Positions 1 to 14,887 of a stretch of DNA of 64,000 bases are shown here, piece after piece. The notes below the pieces were generated by a model. The model was not told the origin of the DNA and did no database searches. It was given only the letters and a program-made list of their open reading frames with translations. The stretch comes from Cynocephalus volans. Lineage: Eukaryota; Chordata; Mammalia; Dermoptera; Cynocephalidae. The translations under genes and the position numbers were made by a program. The stretch is taken from positions 26,689,382 through 26,753,381 of the forward strand of contig NC_084474.1 of assembly GCF_027409185.1 (NCBI RefSeq), written 5' to 3'. Numbering within the stretch: position 1 is the first letter of the stretch; every line of letters begins with the position of its first letter.

Positions 1-2447
1 TCCATGACAAGGACAAAGAGTGCAATTGTAGGGAGTCTGGTTACCGCGCCAGCAGAAGCCAGAGGAAGAGTCAAAGACAGTTCCTGAGAAACCAGGGGAC
101 TCCAAGTAAGCCATACTTGTGTGACCATCTCAGTGGCAGGCCAAGGCCTTTGGGAATGGATGCTAGAGAGAAGAAAGCGTTGCTCCTTTTACATTTTAGA
201 TTTTATCAATGCATAGTTTTCAGGCTAAAAGCAAACCACTGTTCTGTTTAAAATAAGAAAGCTAAGATTAATTTGAAATTTTGCATTGTAAACATTTTCG
301 CTTAAGCATAGAATAAAAAATATTTAGTGAAAGCACCAGCTGCAAAGCACATGCACACAGAAAAGGGCTATGAAGTAGTTATTCCAAAGGATGAAAGGGT
401 ATGGTTTAGGTCAGTTTTATTACTTTAATGCTAATGTCTTTATTTGTCTGCCTTAAGTTGCTTTTTTTAAAAAATCCAAGATTTTAGTGCACGTGGATTT
501 AATTTAAGAGTAAAATCATAAACTTTTTTAAGGCATATATTTTAATCTCTTTTAGGACAATATTTTTTAAAATTTTGTCATAAGTTTGGATCTTGTTGAA
601 CTGGCAGGGTCAAACTAGTCAAATTCAATATGAAAAGTACTACCTAAAATTTTCTTCATAAAAGCTCTATCAGGCAGCTATGAGATACCTGCGATTACAT
701 AAACATGAAAACCCCAGTCTGACACCTTCCATAAAAGAATGCATCTAGTACCATCTAGTGGAATAATATGAAAAGTGATACATTCTGTGGTGATTCCTTT
801 CTATACTGGTTTGGAAATAAGTAATACACCTTACATTCAGTTCTGTGTCCAAGATTTGGAAATCAAATATTTCACTAGAACAGTGGAAGCCCTTAGAACA
901 GGTGTTTTTATCCTGGACACTACAGATGGGCTTTGGTGTCATGAAGCCCTGATATTTCATCCAATATTATGAGTATATTCCATGTGTAGGGGCACTTCTT
1001 TCTCAATGTCAATAATTTTCAACAAATTCTTAAAGGATTCTAGAACCCGAAAGGCTAAGAGCCACTGATTTGGGAGCTTTCCTTTCTTTCCTGAGAGAAA
1101 AATGCCAGGTTTAATAATTCACACAGGATATCATATTGAAAATTGACAAGGGACAAGGACCGCTGACACTCTCCTTTATCAGAAGCTGATTACCAAAACT
1201 TGGGTAGAAGCAAGAACATCTTCTTTTCCAGAAAGTTAATGTCACTGTCTAAGCACTGACCATAGAGCACATTGATTTTTCAATGTTGGGCGTAAACAGG
1301 AGAAGTCTAAGGCAGCTTTTTCAAACTGTATGGAATCTTCTGTATTTGAGAGCAGAATCGGTTTTCCTCCTTTGCACAACAGTGGAACTTGTGAGCACTC
1401 TCACTGACCTACCAACTGTCACGGAGACAGCTTCTTCATCTGGAAACCAAGATCCTGCAAATAGCTGTCTCTGAGGCATGACAATTCCGAGTCCATGGTC
1501 CATGTGCCCCGCTTCCTGTTTTAGCAGCAGACTGGAGAGATAAGGCTGACTGTGCCTCCCCAGAGCCTCAGTGCATCTGCCACACAGAAGCCAATGTCTG
1601 CACATTAAAGTTCTTATCTAGCACACATGAGCTCTTGATGATGCTCCATAGTCACCAGAAAATATGCTGGCCTCCCCCACCTCCCCATTCCTCTTTCAGA
1701 TGTGAGAAGTCAGTTGGCTGATGAAAGCATTCACAAAATTTTTCTTAGAGCAATACTCTACTATTTGTGCAAATAGAAGATGTCTACAGCATTCATCTTT
1801 TTGAAAAAGCAGCCCAATGTAGTGGTGAGACTTTGTAGTTCGAGAGATTATAGTCCTAGCTCCCGTAATCTTGCAAAATGTATGTGACATTCAAAGCTTT
1901 GGTTTTCTCAGCCATAAAACAAAAATGATAGCACCAAATTCATGACACTGTTTTGACAATCTGATAAATTTTTTAAGTATTTAATATAATAATACTTGTC
2001 TTTCAAGATTGTGGATTAGAGAAAAATGTAAGATGTATAATACATAGCAAAAGCTCCATAAAGGATAGCCATCGCTATTAATACCATAATTGGGAATATA
2101 GTTTTATCCAAGCTAAGTGAAAACTAAACGTAAAAGTTCATCACCTGCCCGAAAGTAGAATGGATCTAAAAGATCACCAGACCTACCCCCTTACTTGAGG
2201 GATGAAGGGCCTGAGACCTAGAGAAGCATGTCATCTGTCACACTGCCATGCTGGGGCACAGCCAGGAGGAGAGCCCATCCCTTCCACCGGAAATTCCAGC
2301 GGGCTGTCCAGAGCGCCACGATGCCCCTCAGCAATGTGGCAGGGACTGCTGCCCCTCTCCGAGGTCCTCACCATGCCAGGTGTTCATTTGCTTCTCTCCT
2401 AAACTACATCAGGATACCCATAGTAATATATCTTCCCTTATTTGCAG
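1..2447 (+). other. SULF1: SULF1 intron, upstream part
   Basis: AT-rich intronic DNA that ends in a pyrimidine-rich tract and TTGCAG directly before the first coding exon of the window. Apart from a decayed MIR around 1815-2085 I see no gene or clear regulatory element. The short open frames here lack family resemblance and are not supported. Confidence 0.7.
1815..2085 (+). repeat. Decayed MIR SINE
   Basis: The order of pieces matches a MIR: a degenerate tRNA-like part, a core ending in a 'gtatgtgac' stretch, 'tctcagccataaaac', and a tail resembling 'ctccataaa...gctattaat'. It is heavily mutated, so the boundaries are approximate. Confidence 0.45.
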
Positions 2448-2700
2448 AGTACAAGCCCAGATTTGTTCATACCCGGCAGACACGTTCCTTGTCAGTAGAA
2501 TTTGAAGGTGAAATATATGACATAAATCTGGAAGAGGAAGAACTACAAATGTTGCAACCAAGGAACCTTGCCAAGCGTCATGATGAAGGCCACAAGGGGC
2601 CAGGAGGTCACCAGGCTGCCAGTGGTGGCATTGGGGATGGGATGCTGGCAGAGAGCAGAAATGCCGTGGGCCCGCCTACCACTGTCCGAGTGACACACAA
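2448..2700 (+). CDS. SULF1: SULF1 exon: start of hydrophilic domain
   Basis: This exon encodes part of extracellular sulfatase 1, a secreted or cell-surface enzyme that removes 6-O-sulfates from heparan sulfate and so tunes Wnt, FGF and other ligand signalling. The peptide runs from [13 protein letters not shown] through the acidic stretch INLEEEELQ to TTVRVTHK, which matches my knowledge of SULF1 just after the catalytic domain. It begins the hydrophilic domain that binds heparan sulfate. A basic RNLAKR motif is visible mid-exon and could be a proprotein-convertase site (inference). The exon is bounded by TTGCAG and GTGAGA, and it ends two bases into a codon that the next exon completes. The catalytic sulfatase domain lies upstream, outside the window. 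Confidence 0.93.
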
Positions 2701-4401
<1,701 letters not shown>

Positions 4402-4496
4402 ATTGAAGCTCTGCAAGATAAAATTAAGAATTTAAGAGAAGTGAGAGGACATCTAAAGAGAAGAAAGCCTGAGGAATGTGGCTGTAGTAAACAGAG
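4402..4496 (+). CDS. SULF1: SULF1 exon: helical basic part of hydrophilic domain
   Basis: A 95-nt exon encoding [20 protein letters not shown] followed by [11 protein letters not shown]. The heptad-like [14 protein letters not shown] stretch suggests a coiled coil, followed by a basic patch and a C-x-C pair. It is flanked by TTCCAG and GTGAGC. The frame continues cleanly from the 97-nt exon into the next 66-nt exon. Confidence 0.93.
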
Positions 4497-5844
<1,348 letters not shown>

Positions 5845-6017
5845 GGAGGCCGCTCAGGAAGTAGACAGCAAATTGCAGCTCTTCAAGGAGACCCGCAGGA
5901 GGAGGAAGGAGAGAAAGGAAAAGAGGCGGCAGAGGAAGGGCGAGGCGTGCAGCCTGCCCGGACTCACCTGCTTCACTCACGACAACAACCACTGGCAGAC
6001 GGCCCCGTTCTGGAACC
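5845..6017 (+). CDS. SULF1: SULF1 exon: polybasic heparin-binding cluster and start of C-terminal domain
   Basis: A 173-nt exon beginning [15 protein letters not shown]. It continues through a very basic cluster ([16 protein letters not shown]) into [16 protein letters not shown] and TAPFWN. The polybasic run is the hallmark of the distal hydrophilic domain that holds the enzyme on heparan sulfate. The cysteine-containing part opens the C-terminal domain. It is flanked by GCATAG and GTAAGT. Its GC content is clearly higher than that of the neighbouring introns. Confidence 0.95.
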
Positions 6018-7264
6018 GTAAGTCACTCACTCCAAACGCCAATTCCCACCACCACGCGCAGAAACAGCAGCTCCCACAACAGTTACTCAGACTAGGAACT
6101 CAGCAGCATAAGACCAGGAATCTAGAAAGATTCAAAAGGAAAGCATCATGTTCTATTCTGTTCTGGCAACTCGAACCATTTTTGCAAAAATTGCTTTTTT
6201 CTTTAGAATTTTTTTTTTTAATATTTTGCTTGAATATGCTCAGCTTCTCCCTAGGTTTTTCTTCCTGATGTTATTTCACATAGTACCCAGCACCTGGCAG
6301 AGTTCCCACCCAGTAAGATTGTTCTACAACTACATAACTAAATAAATGGATGAACAGTTTCACCCCAAATAGATTTATTTTTTTGGAGGAAGAAATTTCA
6401 GTCTCTGATTTCTCGCAAACTCAAATGCATACCCAAACACTTCCAGGCCTCTCTGAGTCAGACTGAGCTTTCTAATGGATTTGGCCTTTTCTTTAAAGCA
6501 GCCATCAAAAAGCAGTTATTCTTCTCCCCAGTCTGGCATCTCAGCGTGTTTTTACCAAATGTCTAATTAATTAACCCTAATTAATTGGAATTTTAAATTG
6601 CTTTCCAATTCCACAGTAAAGCTGTCTTCTCTTTCTTGTGAGAAGATTCAGTAGAAGGTCCTGCATTACCATTAAGAACATAATATTCTCAAGACATGCC
6701 TCTCATGAAAACTATGAAATTGTTCAAAGAGAAAATACAGAGAAATTGTCTCTGTCAAGTGGCACAAAGATATTTAGACAGAATTACTTTGTCTAGGCAG
6801 CATTGGGTTAAGTTATTCCTTTGTGAGATTTCTTTTTTGCCTTGAGAAGTTCTTTTTAGCCCCGCCCTGCTGCCAGATTCTTGTAAAAAAAAAAAAAAAA
6901 ATCAATATTTTCTGGAAGCGCAGAGTTGAGAGCCTTTGGAGAACTCCACCACCTGTTTGCTGCAAAAACATTAATAAATGTCACGAGGAGTTGAGTACCA
7001 GGGGAAACTGGACAAACCTCATGAATATATTTTCTGAAGAATTTAAAGTGTCCATCTTGTATATTATTTGTCCCTTAAAGAGTCTAAGAGCTATTGATCC
7101 CTTCAACTGCTACAAAAAGCAATTTATTTTTTTATTTTACTTCTCAAAATACATTGTAGTTGATTTTCATGCCCCTTTACCTGTTCCTCTCCCCACTCCC
7201 TTTCCCCCCCCCATCACTTGACTTAAATAGTTCAAGGAATTTTTTTGGTTATTCTATCTTCTTC
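6018..7264 (+). other. SULF1: SULF1 large intron, first part
   Basis: AT-rich intron between the polybasic exon and the antisense L1. It contains an A-run at about 6886-6901 and CA/C-rich low complexity near 7264-7280. No gene recognised. Open frames such as 5837-6268 are the exon reading on into the intron. Confidence 0.65.
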
Positions 7265-10200
7265 ACACACACACCCCCCATATTTATTTGTATTTATTTA
7301 TTTATTTATTTTTAGCTCCCACAAATAAGTGAGAACATGTGGTATTTCTCTTTCTGTGCCTGACTTGTTACACTTAATATAATTTTCTCTAAGTCCATCC
7401 ATGTTGTTGTGAATGGTAGTATTTCGTTCTTTTTTATAGCAGAGTAGTATTCCATTGTGTAGATGTACCACAGTTTCCTTATCCACTCATCAGATGATAG
7501 ACATTTGGGCTGGTTCCAGCTCTTGGCTACTGTAAATAAAGCTGCAATGAACACTGGAGTACAGGTATCACTTTGGCATGATGATTTCCATTCCTCTGGG
7601 TATATTCTCAGCAGTAGAATAGCTGGGTCATATGGTAGATCTATCTGTAATTGTTTGAGGAACTTCCATACCATTTTCTATAAAGGCTGCACCATTTTGC
7701 AGCCTCAGCGACAGTGTATGAGAGTTCCTTTTTCTCTGCAACCTCTCTAGCACTTATCATTCTCGGTCTTTTGGATGTTAGCTATCCTTACTGGAGTGAG
7801 ATGGTATCTCAAAGTGGTCTTGATTTGCATTTCCCACATGCTGAGTGAGGTTGAGCATTTTTTCATGTGTCTGTTGGCCATTCATATATCTTCCTTTGAG
7901 AAATGCCTATGCAGCTCCTTTGCCCATTTTTTAATTGGGTTATTTGGTTTTTTGCTGCAAAGTTATTTGAGTTCCTTGTATATTCTGGATATTAATCCTT
8001 TGTCAGATGTATATTTTGCAAATATATTCTCCCACTCTGTTGGTTGTTTTTTTACTCTGTTGTCTCTTTTGCTGTGTAGAAGCTTTTTAGTATAATATAT
8101 CCCATTTGTTTATTTTATATTTAGTTGCCTGTGCTTTTGGGGTCCTATTCATGAATTCTGTACCCACTCCTACTCCCTGGAGTGTTTTCCCTGTGTTTTC
8201 TTTAAGGAGTTTTATTGTTTCAGGATGTACATTTAATTCTTTAATCCATTTTGAGTTGATTTTGGTATATGGTGAAAGATATGGGTCTAGTTTCATTCTC
8301 CTACACATGAGTATCCAGTTTTCCCAGCACCACTTGTTGAAAAGGCAGTCTCTTCCCCAGTATGTAGATTTGCTGCCTTTGTCAAAGATCAGATGTCTGT
8401 AGACATATGGATTGATATCTGGGTTCTCTATTCTATTCCATTGATCCATGTGTCTATTTTTATGCCAGTACCATGCTGTTTTGGTCATGATAGCTTTGTA
8501 ATATAGTTTAAAGTCAGGTAGTGTTATGCCTCCTGCTTTATTTATTTATTTATTTATTTATTTTGCTCAGGATTGCTTTGGCTGCATGTGGTCTTTTGTT
8601 GTTCCATATAAATGTCTGGATAGCTTTTTCAATCTCAGAGAAAAATGTCATTGGAATTTTGATGGGGATTGCATTGAATCTGTAGATCCCTGTGGGTAAT
8701 ATGGACATTTTCACAATGTTAATTCTTCCAAACCAAGAGCATGGGATATCTTTCCATCTTCTTGTATCCTCTTTAATTTCTCTCAACAGAGGTTTGTATT
8801 TCTCTTCGTAGAGATTTTTCACATCCTTGGTCAGCTTTATTCCTAAGCATTTTATTTTTTTGGTGGCTATTGTAAATGGGCTAGCTTTCTTGATTTCTTT
8901 TTCTGCATGTTCACTGTTGGAGTATAGAAATGCTACTGATTTTTGTGTGTTGATTTTGTATCCTGCAACTTTGCTGAAATCATTTATCAACTCTAGGAGT
9001 TTTTTTATAGAGGCTTTAAGCTGTTCAGTATATAGGATCATATCATCCGCAAACAAGGACAGCTAGACTTCATCTTTTCCAATCTGGATGCCCTTTATTT
9101 GCTTCCGTTCTCTGATTGCTCTGGCTAGTACTTCCAACAGTATGTTGAATAGGAGTGGTGAGAGTGGGCATCCTTGTCTAGTTCCTGTTCTCAGGATGAT
9201 ATTGGCAGTGGGCTTATAATATATGGCTTTAATTGTGTTGAAATACTTTCTGTCTCTACCTAACTTGTAGAGAGTCTTTATCATGAAGGAATGTTGAATT
9301 TTGTAAAATGCTTTTTCAGCATCTATACAGATGATCATGTGGTTTTTGTCATTGATTTTATTGATGTGGTGTATCACATTTATTGATTTGTGTATGTTGA
9401 ACCAGCTTTGCATCCCTAGGATGAATCCCACTTGATCATGGTGAATAATTTTGTGTATGTGTTGCTGTATTCTGTTAGCTAGTATTTTGTTGAGGATTTT
9501 TGCATCTATATTCGTCAAGGATTTTGGCCTGTAGTCTTTTTTTTTTTTTTTTTTTTTTTTTTGGTATCTTTGTCTGGTTTTGGTATCAGGGTGATTTTTG
9601 CCTCATAGAATGAGTTTGGGAGAATGGCCTCTGTTTCAATCTTTTGGAACAGTTTGTAGAGAATTGGCATCAGTTCCTCTTTGAAGTTTTGGTAGAACTC
9701 TGCAGTGAACCCGTCCAGTCCTGGGCTTTTCTTTGTTGGTAGCCTTCTGATAACAGCTTCAATCTCTTTTATTGTTATTGGTCTGTACAGATATTCTATA
9801 TCTTCTTTGCTCAGTTTTGGTAATTTGTATGCATCCAGACATTTATCTATTTCCTCCAGATTTTCAAATTTGTGGGCATATAGTTGTTTATTGTAGTCTC
9901 TAAAGATTCCTTGTATTTCTGAGGTGTCAGTTGTAATATCACCTTTTTCATTTCTAATTTTTGTTATTTGGGTCTTTTCTCTTTTCTTAGTAAATCTTGC
10001 TAAAGGTTTGTCAGTTTTATTTATCTTTAAAAAAAACAACTGTTTGTTTCATTGATCTTTTGTATTGTTTTTCATGTTTCTATTTCATTTAGTTCTGCTC
10101 TGATCTTAATTATTTCTTTCCATCTACTAACTTTAGGTTTGGATTGTTCTTGTTTTTCTAGATCTTTAAGGTGAAGTGTTAGGTTATTAATTTGCCATCT

Positions 10201-12815
10201 TTCTATTCTTCTGAAGTAAGCGTTTAATGCAATAAAATTTCCCCCTTAATACTGCTTTTGCAGTATCCCACAGGTTTTGGTATGATGTGTCATTATTTTC
10301 ATTAGTTTCAAGAAATTTTTTGATTTCCTGTTTAACTTCTTCTTGGACCCACATGTTGTTAAGTAGAATGTTGTTTAATTTCCATGTGTTTGTATAGTTT
10401 TCAGAGTTTCACTTATTATTGATTTCTAATTTTAATCTATTGTGATTGGAAAAAATACATGGAATAATTCCAATTTTTTAGAATTTATTGAGACTTACTT
10501 TGTGACCTAACATATGGTCTGTCCTGGAGAATGTTCCATGTGCTAATGAGAAGGATGAATATTCTGAGGTTGTTGGATGGAATGTTCTGTAGATATCTGC
10601 CAAATCCAATTGGTCTAAAGTATTGTTTAGATCTTGTGTTTCTCTGTTGATTTTTTGCCTAGATGATCTGTCCAATGATGAGAGTGGGGTGTTCAGGTCC
10701 CCTGCTATTATGGTGTTAGTGTCTGTCTCTTTCTTTAGATCTAATAGTGTTTGCTTTGTAAATCTGTCTGCTCTGACATTAGGTTCATATATATTTATGA
10801 TTGATGGATAGATCCTTTTATCATTTTATAGTGGCCTTCTTTATCTCTTTTTATGGTTTTTGCTTTGAAGTCTATTTTATCTAATATAAAGAATAGCTAC
10901 TCCAGCTCATTTTTCATTTCTATTTGCATGATATATCTTTTTCCATCCTTTCACTCTTAGTCTATGTGTGTCTTTACAGGTCAAATGAGTCTCTTGAAGA
11001 CAGCATATTGTTGAGTCCATCTTTTTAATCCAGTCAGTCAGTCTGTGTCTTTGGAATGGGGAATTTAATCCCTTTACATTTAGAGTTATTATTGAAAGGT
11101 GTTGATTTACTCCTAGCATTTTACTGATTTTTGTTTAGATGTCTTAAGTATCTTTTGTTCCTTTCTTTCTAATTTTCTGTTTGTCTTCTGTATCTGTTGG
11201 TTTCTTGGGGTGATAGATAAACTATTTTTTTTTCTCTTTTGTTAGCATTTTTGTCTTGCTGGTAGGTATTGTTCTTTCTTACATATTCATGGCAGTGATG
11301 GCTGTTTTTGTGTTATCAAATCCAGTACTTCCTTGAGAATTTCTTGTAGGGCTGGTTGTGTGGTAGTGAACTCCTGCAGTTTTTGTTTGTGAAATATACT
11401 ATTTATCCTTCATTTCAGAAGAATAGCCTTGCTGGGTAAAGAATTCTTGGCTGGCAATTTTTGTCCTTTAGTGTTTTCAATATATCATCCCATTCTTTTC
11501 TGGTTTTTAGGGTTTCTGATGAAAAGTCTGATGTTATTCTGATTGGGGCTCCCTTATAGGTGACTTGCCAGTTCTCTCTTGCAGCTCTTAAGATTCTCTC
11601 TTTGTTTTTGAGTTTTGTCAGTTTGAATCTCACATGTCTTGGAGAGGACCTTTTTGGGTTGAATGTGTCTGGTGATCTTTGGGCTTCCTGAATCTGGAGA
11701 TCTGTGACTTTCTCTATACCCAGGGCATTTTCTGCTATTATTTCATTGACTATGTTTTCAATGCCATTTCCTTTTCCTTCCCCTTCTGGAATACCCATGA
11801 TTCAGATATTTGAGTGCTTAAGGTTATCAGTTGTCTCTCTTAGATTTTCTTCAATTTTTTAAATTCTTTTTTCTGGTCTGCCTATGTTAATTCAAACAGC
11901 CTGTCTTCAAGTTCAGAAATTATCTCTTCTGCTTGTTCAAGTCTGCTGGTTAAACTGTGGTGTTTTTTATTTCATTGAATGAATCCTTCAGCTCCAGAAG
12001 CTCAGCTACATTCTTTTTCAAGGCATTGATTTCTTTGTACATTTCTTCCTTCAGATCCTGTATATTTTTTCTCATTTCATTGTGTTGTCTGAGTTTTCTC
12101 ATATCTTATTTAGTTTCCTTAGAATAGTTACTCTAAATTCCTTGTCTGTCATTTCAAAGACTTCCTGTTCTATAGGATCTAGTGCTTGAGAATTATTAAT
12201 TTCCTTTGGTATCAATGTACTTTCTTGATTTTTCATATTTCTGGTATCTTTCCTTTGGTGTTTTGTGATTGTGGCCAGGGGTATCACAGTCCACCCGTTT
12301 TTCCCTGATTTCTGACTTGGATCCTGAAGGGACTGCTGATTCCAGTCAGCAGAAACTAGCCTGGGCCAGAAGTCCCACCCCTCCTGTCTTCTCTTGCATG
12401 GCTGGCTCGGGGTGAAGGGACCCTGAACCTCTTAAGTCACTCCCAGAGGCAGGGAATGGCCTGAGTCAGAATTCCCACCCCACCTGCCTTCTCTGGGATG
12501 GCTGGCTCAGGGTGTGCGGGCTCAGAGCCTCTTAAGTCTCTCCCAGTGGCAGGACTGGCCTGGGCCAGAAGTCCAGCCCCACTTGCCTTCTCCCGCCAGC
12601 AGGATCGGAGCATGTGGGCCCAGAAGCTCTAAAGTCTCTCCACACAGGGGGGAGCAACCTGAACTGGGGTCCAGCGGCACACAGCTCCCATCCACTCCAG
12701 CACAGATCTCAGGTCCTCTGTCGCTGCTCCTCAGTAGCTGCAAATTGGTTGCTCTGTGGGAGAGAGTGACACCAGGAACCAACTACTCTGTCATCTTGAC
12801 TGGAACTCCCACTCC
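7265..12815 (-). mobile_element. Near-full-length LINE-1, antisense, inactivated
   Basis: Read on the minus strand this is an L1 of about 5.5 kb. The 5' UTR lies near 12811-12290 and starts with a GGGAGTTCCAGTCAAGATGA-like end. ORF1 pieces lie at 12287-11400, including an RNA-binding and C-terminal part (11798-11415). ORF2 runs from about 11119, where LSIITLNVKGLNSP and CCLQETHL show the endonuclease start, through reverse-transcriptase blocks at 10039-9063 to the FADD catalytic motif at about 9056. The 3' end carries the familiar 'ccacatgttctcacttatttg' region near 7320-7340. Stops, frameshifts, a T-run of about 25 at 9537-9562 (poly-lysine in ORF2) and a TTTA repeat at 8539-8563 show that it cannot move. 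It sits antisense to SULF1, as most intronic L1s do. Confidence 0.93.
12345..12660 (-). repeat. About 100-bp tandem units in the L1 5' UTR
   Basis: GC-rich segment of the L1 5' UTR. The phrase 'ctgggccaga' or 'ctgagtcaga' recurs at 12361, 12461 and 12560, a spacing of 99-100 bases. Shared text follows each copy: 'cccacccc...cctgccttctc', 'ggctggctc', 'cctcttaagtc', 'tcccag...ggcagg'. About three units are visible, the last diverged. Confidence 0.75.
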
Positions 12816-13829
12816 AAATAGATTTTGTTTATGCTTTATTTCAAGAGCATTCTGTAAGTGTAATAAAAGGAAGTTAAAAAATGGTAAAAGCCCCTTAAAT
12901 GCAGGACCCATATCCTTATTCCCAGTTCTAGTGTGTGCTTTTAACATTAGTGCTTATATTTTCTTTAGTAGTCTGTGCACAATATTCACTGAGGCAATAT
13001 AGAAATAATACACTAAATTCTTGGGGCACATCATCTGATTGATGGCTTACCAGCCTATGGAATAGAAGAAATACCAAATTGAGAGGATCACTGGAGACCA
13101 CCCAAGCCAGTGTTTCTCAAACTGGGATTTGGAGACCCCAAGGAAATCACAGTCCATTTTAGGGGGTTCTAGGGCCCATCCAAGAGAACTTTTGTTTTAT
13201 CTTTCCATTTTGAACCTTCTTGATTTCAGTATCCACATTTATGTTTACACTCGTATCGAGATCTAGTGAACTCTTAAAAGTCATAGCATTTCACTTTTAA
13301 TGTAGTTCCTTAAACGGGGGCGTGGGGATCTCTGAGCTTGTTCAGATTGCTGGGATCTGCTCCCCACCCGGGTCTGGGCTCAGTACTGGAGACAGAACAT
13401 TGAGTAAGACCCCTCGTTCTCTGCCTTCATAACACTTACATACTAATGGGGGAGAGGAGTCAATGAGATGTGTAAAATAATTGCAAGTTGTGGTAATGCT
13501 ATAAAGGAAACAGTAATCACAGTTTTTAAAGGGGATCTTCTCAGAGAGGGTGGGGATGATGGGCCTTTGTGAAGAGGTGAAATTTAAGCTGAAACCTAAA
13601 GGGTCAGGAGAAGCCCCATGTGCAAGGGGCCAGCATCCAGGCAGAGGGTACAGCGTGAGCAGGGGCCCAAGGAGGTAGCAGAGTTGGTGTGTCCAGGACT
13701 GGTAAACCCCTTGAAAGATGAAGTATTGAGAACCCTGGAGTTAGACTTTGCTCCTACCAGAAGGAGGTCCTTCATATCTCTATCTGCTTCTTTCTGTTGG
13801 AGTTGAGGCCATCCTGCCCAAGCCACCAC
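12816..13829 (+). other. SULF1: SULF1 intron between L1 and L2
   Basis: Intronic DNA with no gene. A phrase 'agtgtttctcaaactggga' near 13109 resembles the end of an hAT-type element, and 13390-13720 resembles an old LINE. Neither can be assigned with confidence. Confidence 0.5.
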
Positions 13830-14445
13830 CACTTCTTACCTCAAAGGCCACCACACCTCCTGTGTGGTCTCCAGACACTTTCTTGCTCTTACCAGTCCAT
13901 TCTACTCAGAGGAGTTTGAGTGGTCCTGTTTTTCTTAGGCTAAAGAACCAAATCCCTAACATATCCAGCAAAGCCCTGATGCTACCGTCTAGTCCTACTC
14001 TGGTACCATTTCCTCCCATTCCTACTTACTGTAGCCACTCGGCTTCTCTTTCTTCCTCAAGCATCCCAAACTGCATTCCACCACAGGGCCTTTGCACATG
14101 TCGCTCCCTTTTCCTGGAAGGCTCTTGCTCCTACACTCACCCACAGCCTGTGCTTGTCAAATACCTACTCACTCTTCAGATCTCAATTGCAATGTGACTT
14201 CCACGGACACCTTCTCTGTGCCTCAGACTAGGTTAAGTCCCTTTTATACACTCTATCAGCACTCTACTTCTCCATGACACTGAATCACATTTTTAATTAT
14301 ATGGTTTTTTTCACTTTTGCTTTTGCTTAACGTTTCCCCCACTAGACTGTAAGTTTCTCAAGCTAAGAGACCAGATCCATGTGACATGTATCCTCTGACA
14401 CAAAAGAAATGCTTAGTCAGTATTAGGTGAATAAATAAACAAACA
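13830..14445 (+). repeat. LINE-2 3' end
   Basis: Matches the L2 3' region in order: 'ccaccacagggcctttgcac', 'ttttcctggaaggctcttgc', 'ctcttcagatctcaattgcaatgt', 'ccccactagactgtaagt', and a terminal 'gaataaataaa'. It is diverged, as L2 always is. Open frames here (13748-14197, 14092-14277) are L2 sequence and not genes. Confidence 0.8.
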
Positions 14446-14855
14446 AGCAAACCACCCTGTCCAAGATCAATTCAACTCATGTCAATTGATCTGTGAGTGC
14501 CTGCCACTGGGCGTCACTGTGCTAGTGAGCGCAGCAGTGTCCTGCTGTCACTTGGCTCTTTCATGATCTCATCCAATACCAAATTTGATACTGTTTCTAG
14601 CATGTTGGTGCTCATTGTACTGATATTCTGATTATAAACAAGAATGCAAACACGGACACTGAAATCAAGAAGGTTCAAGATGGAAAGATAAAATGAAAAT
14701 TTTCCTGAATAAGCCCTAGAACCCCCACAAATGGTCTGTGACTTCCTTGGGGTCTCAGTGGCCTTTGGACAGTGGCTTGCAGAATTTTTTTCATTATAAA
14801 CCATAGTAAAAAAAAACACTTTATATAAGGATCCTGTACACATGCATGTACAGAC

Positions 14856-14887
<32 letters not shown>

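Noticed and set aside
7312..11798. Several long minus-strand open frames (up to 174 aa)
   Set aside because: They are fragments of L1 ORF1 and ORF2 with reverse-transcriptase motifs. They are not independent genes.
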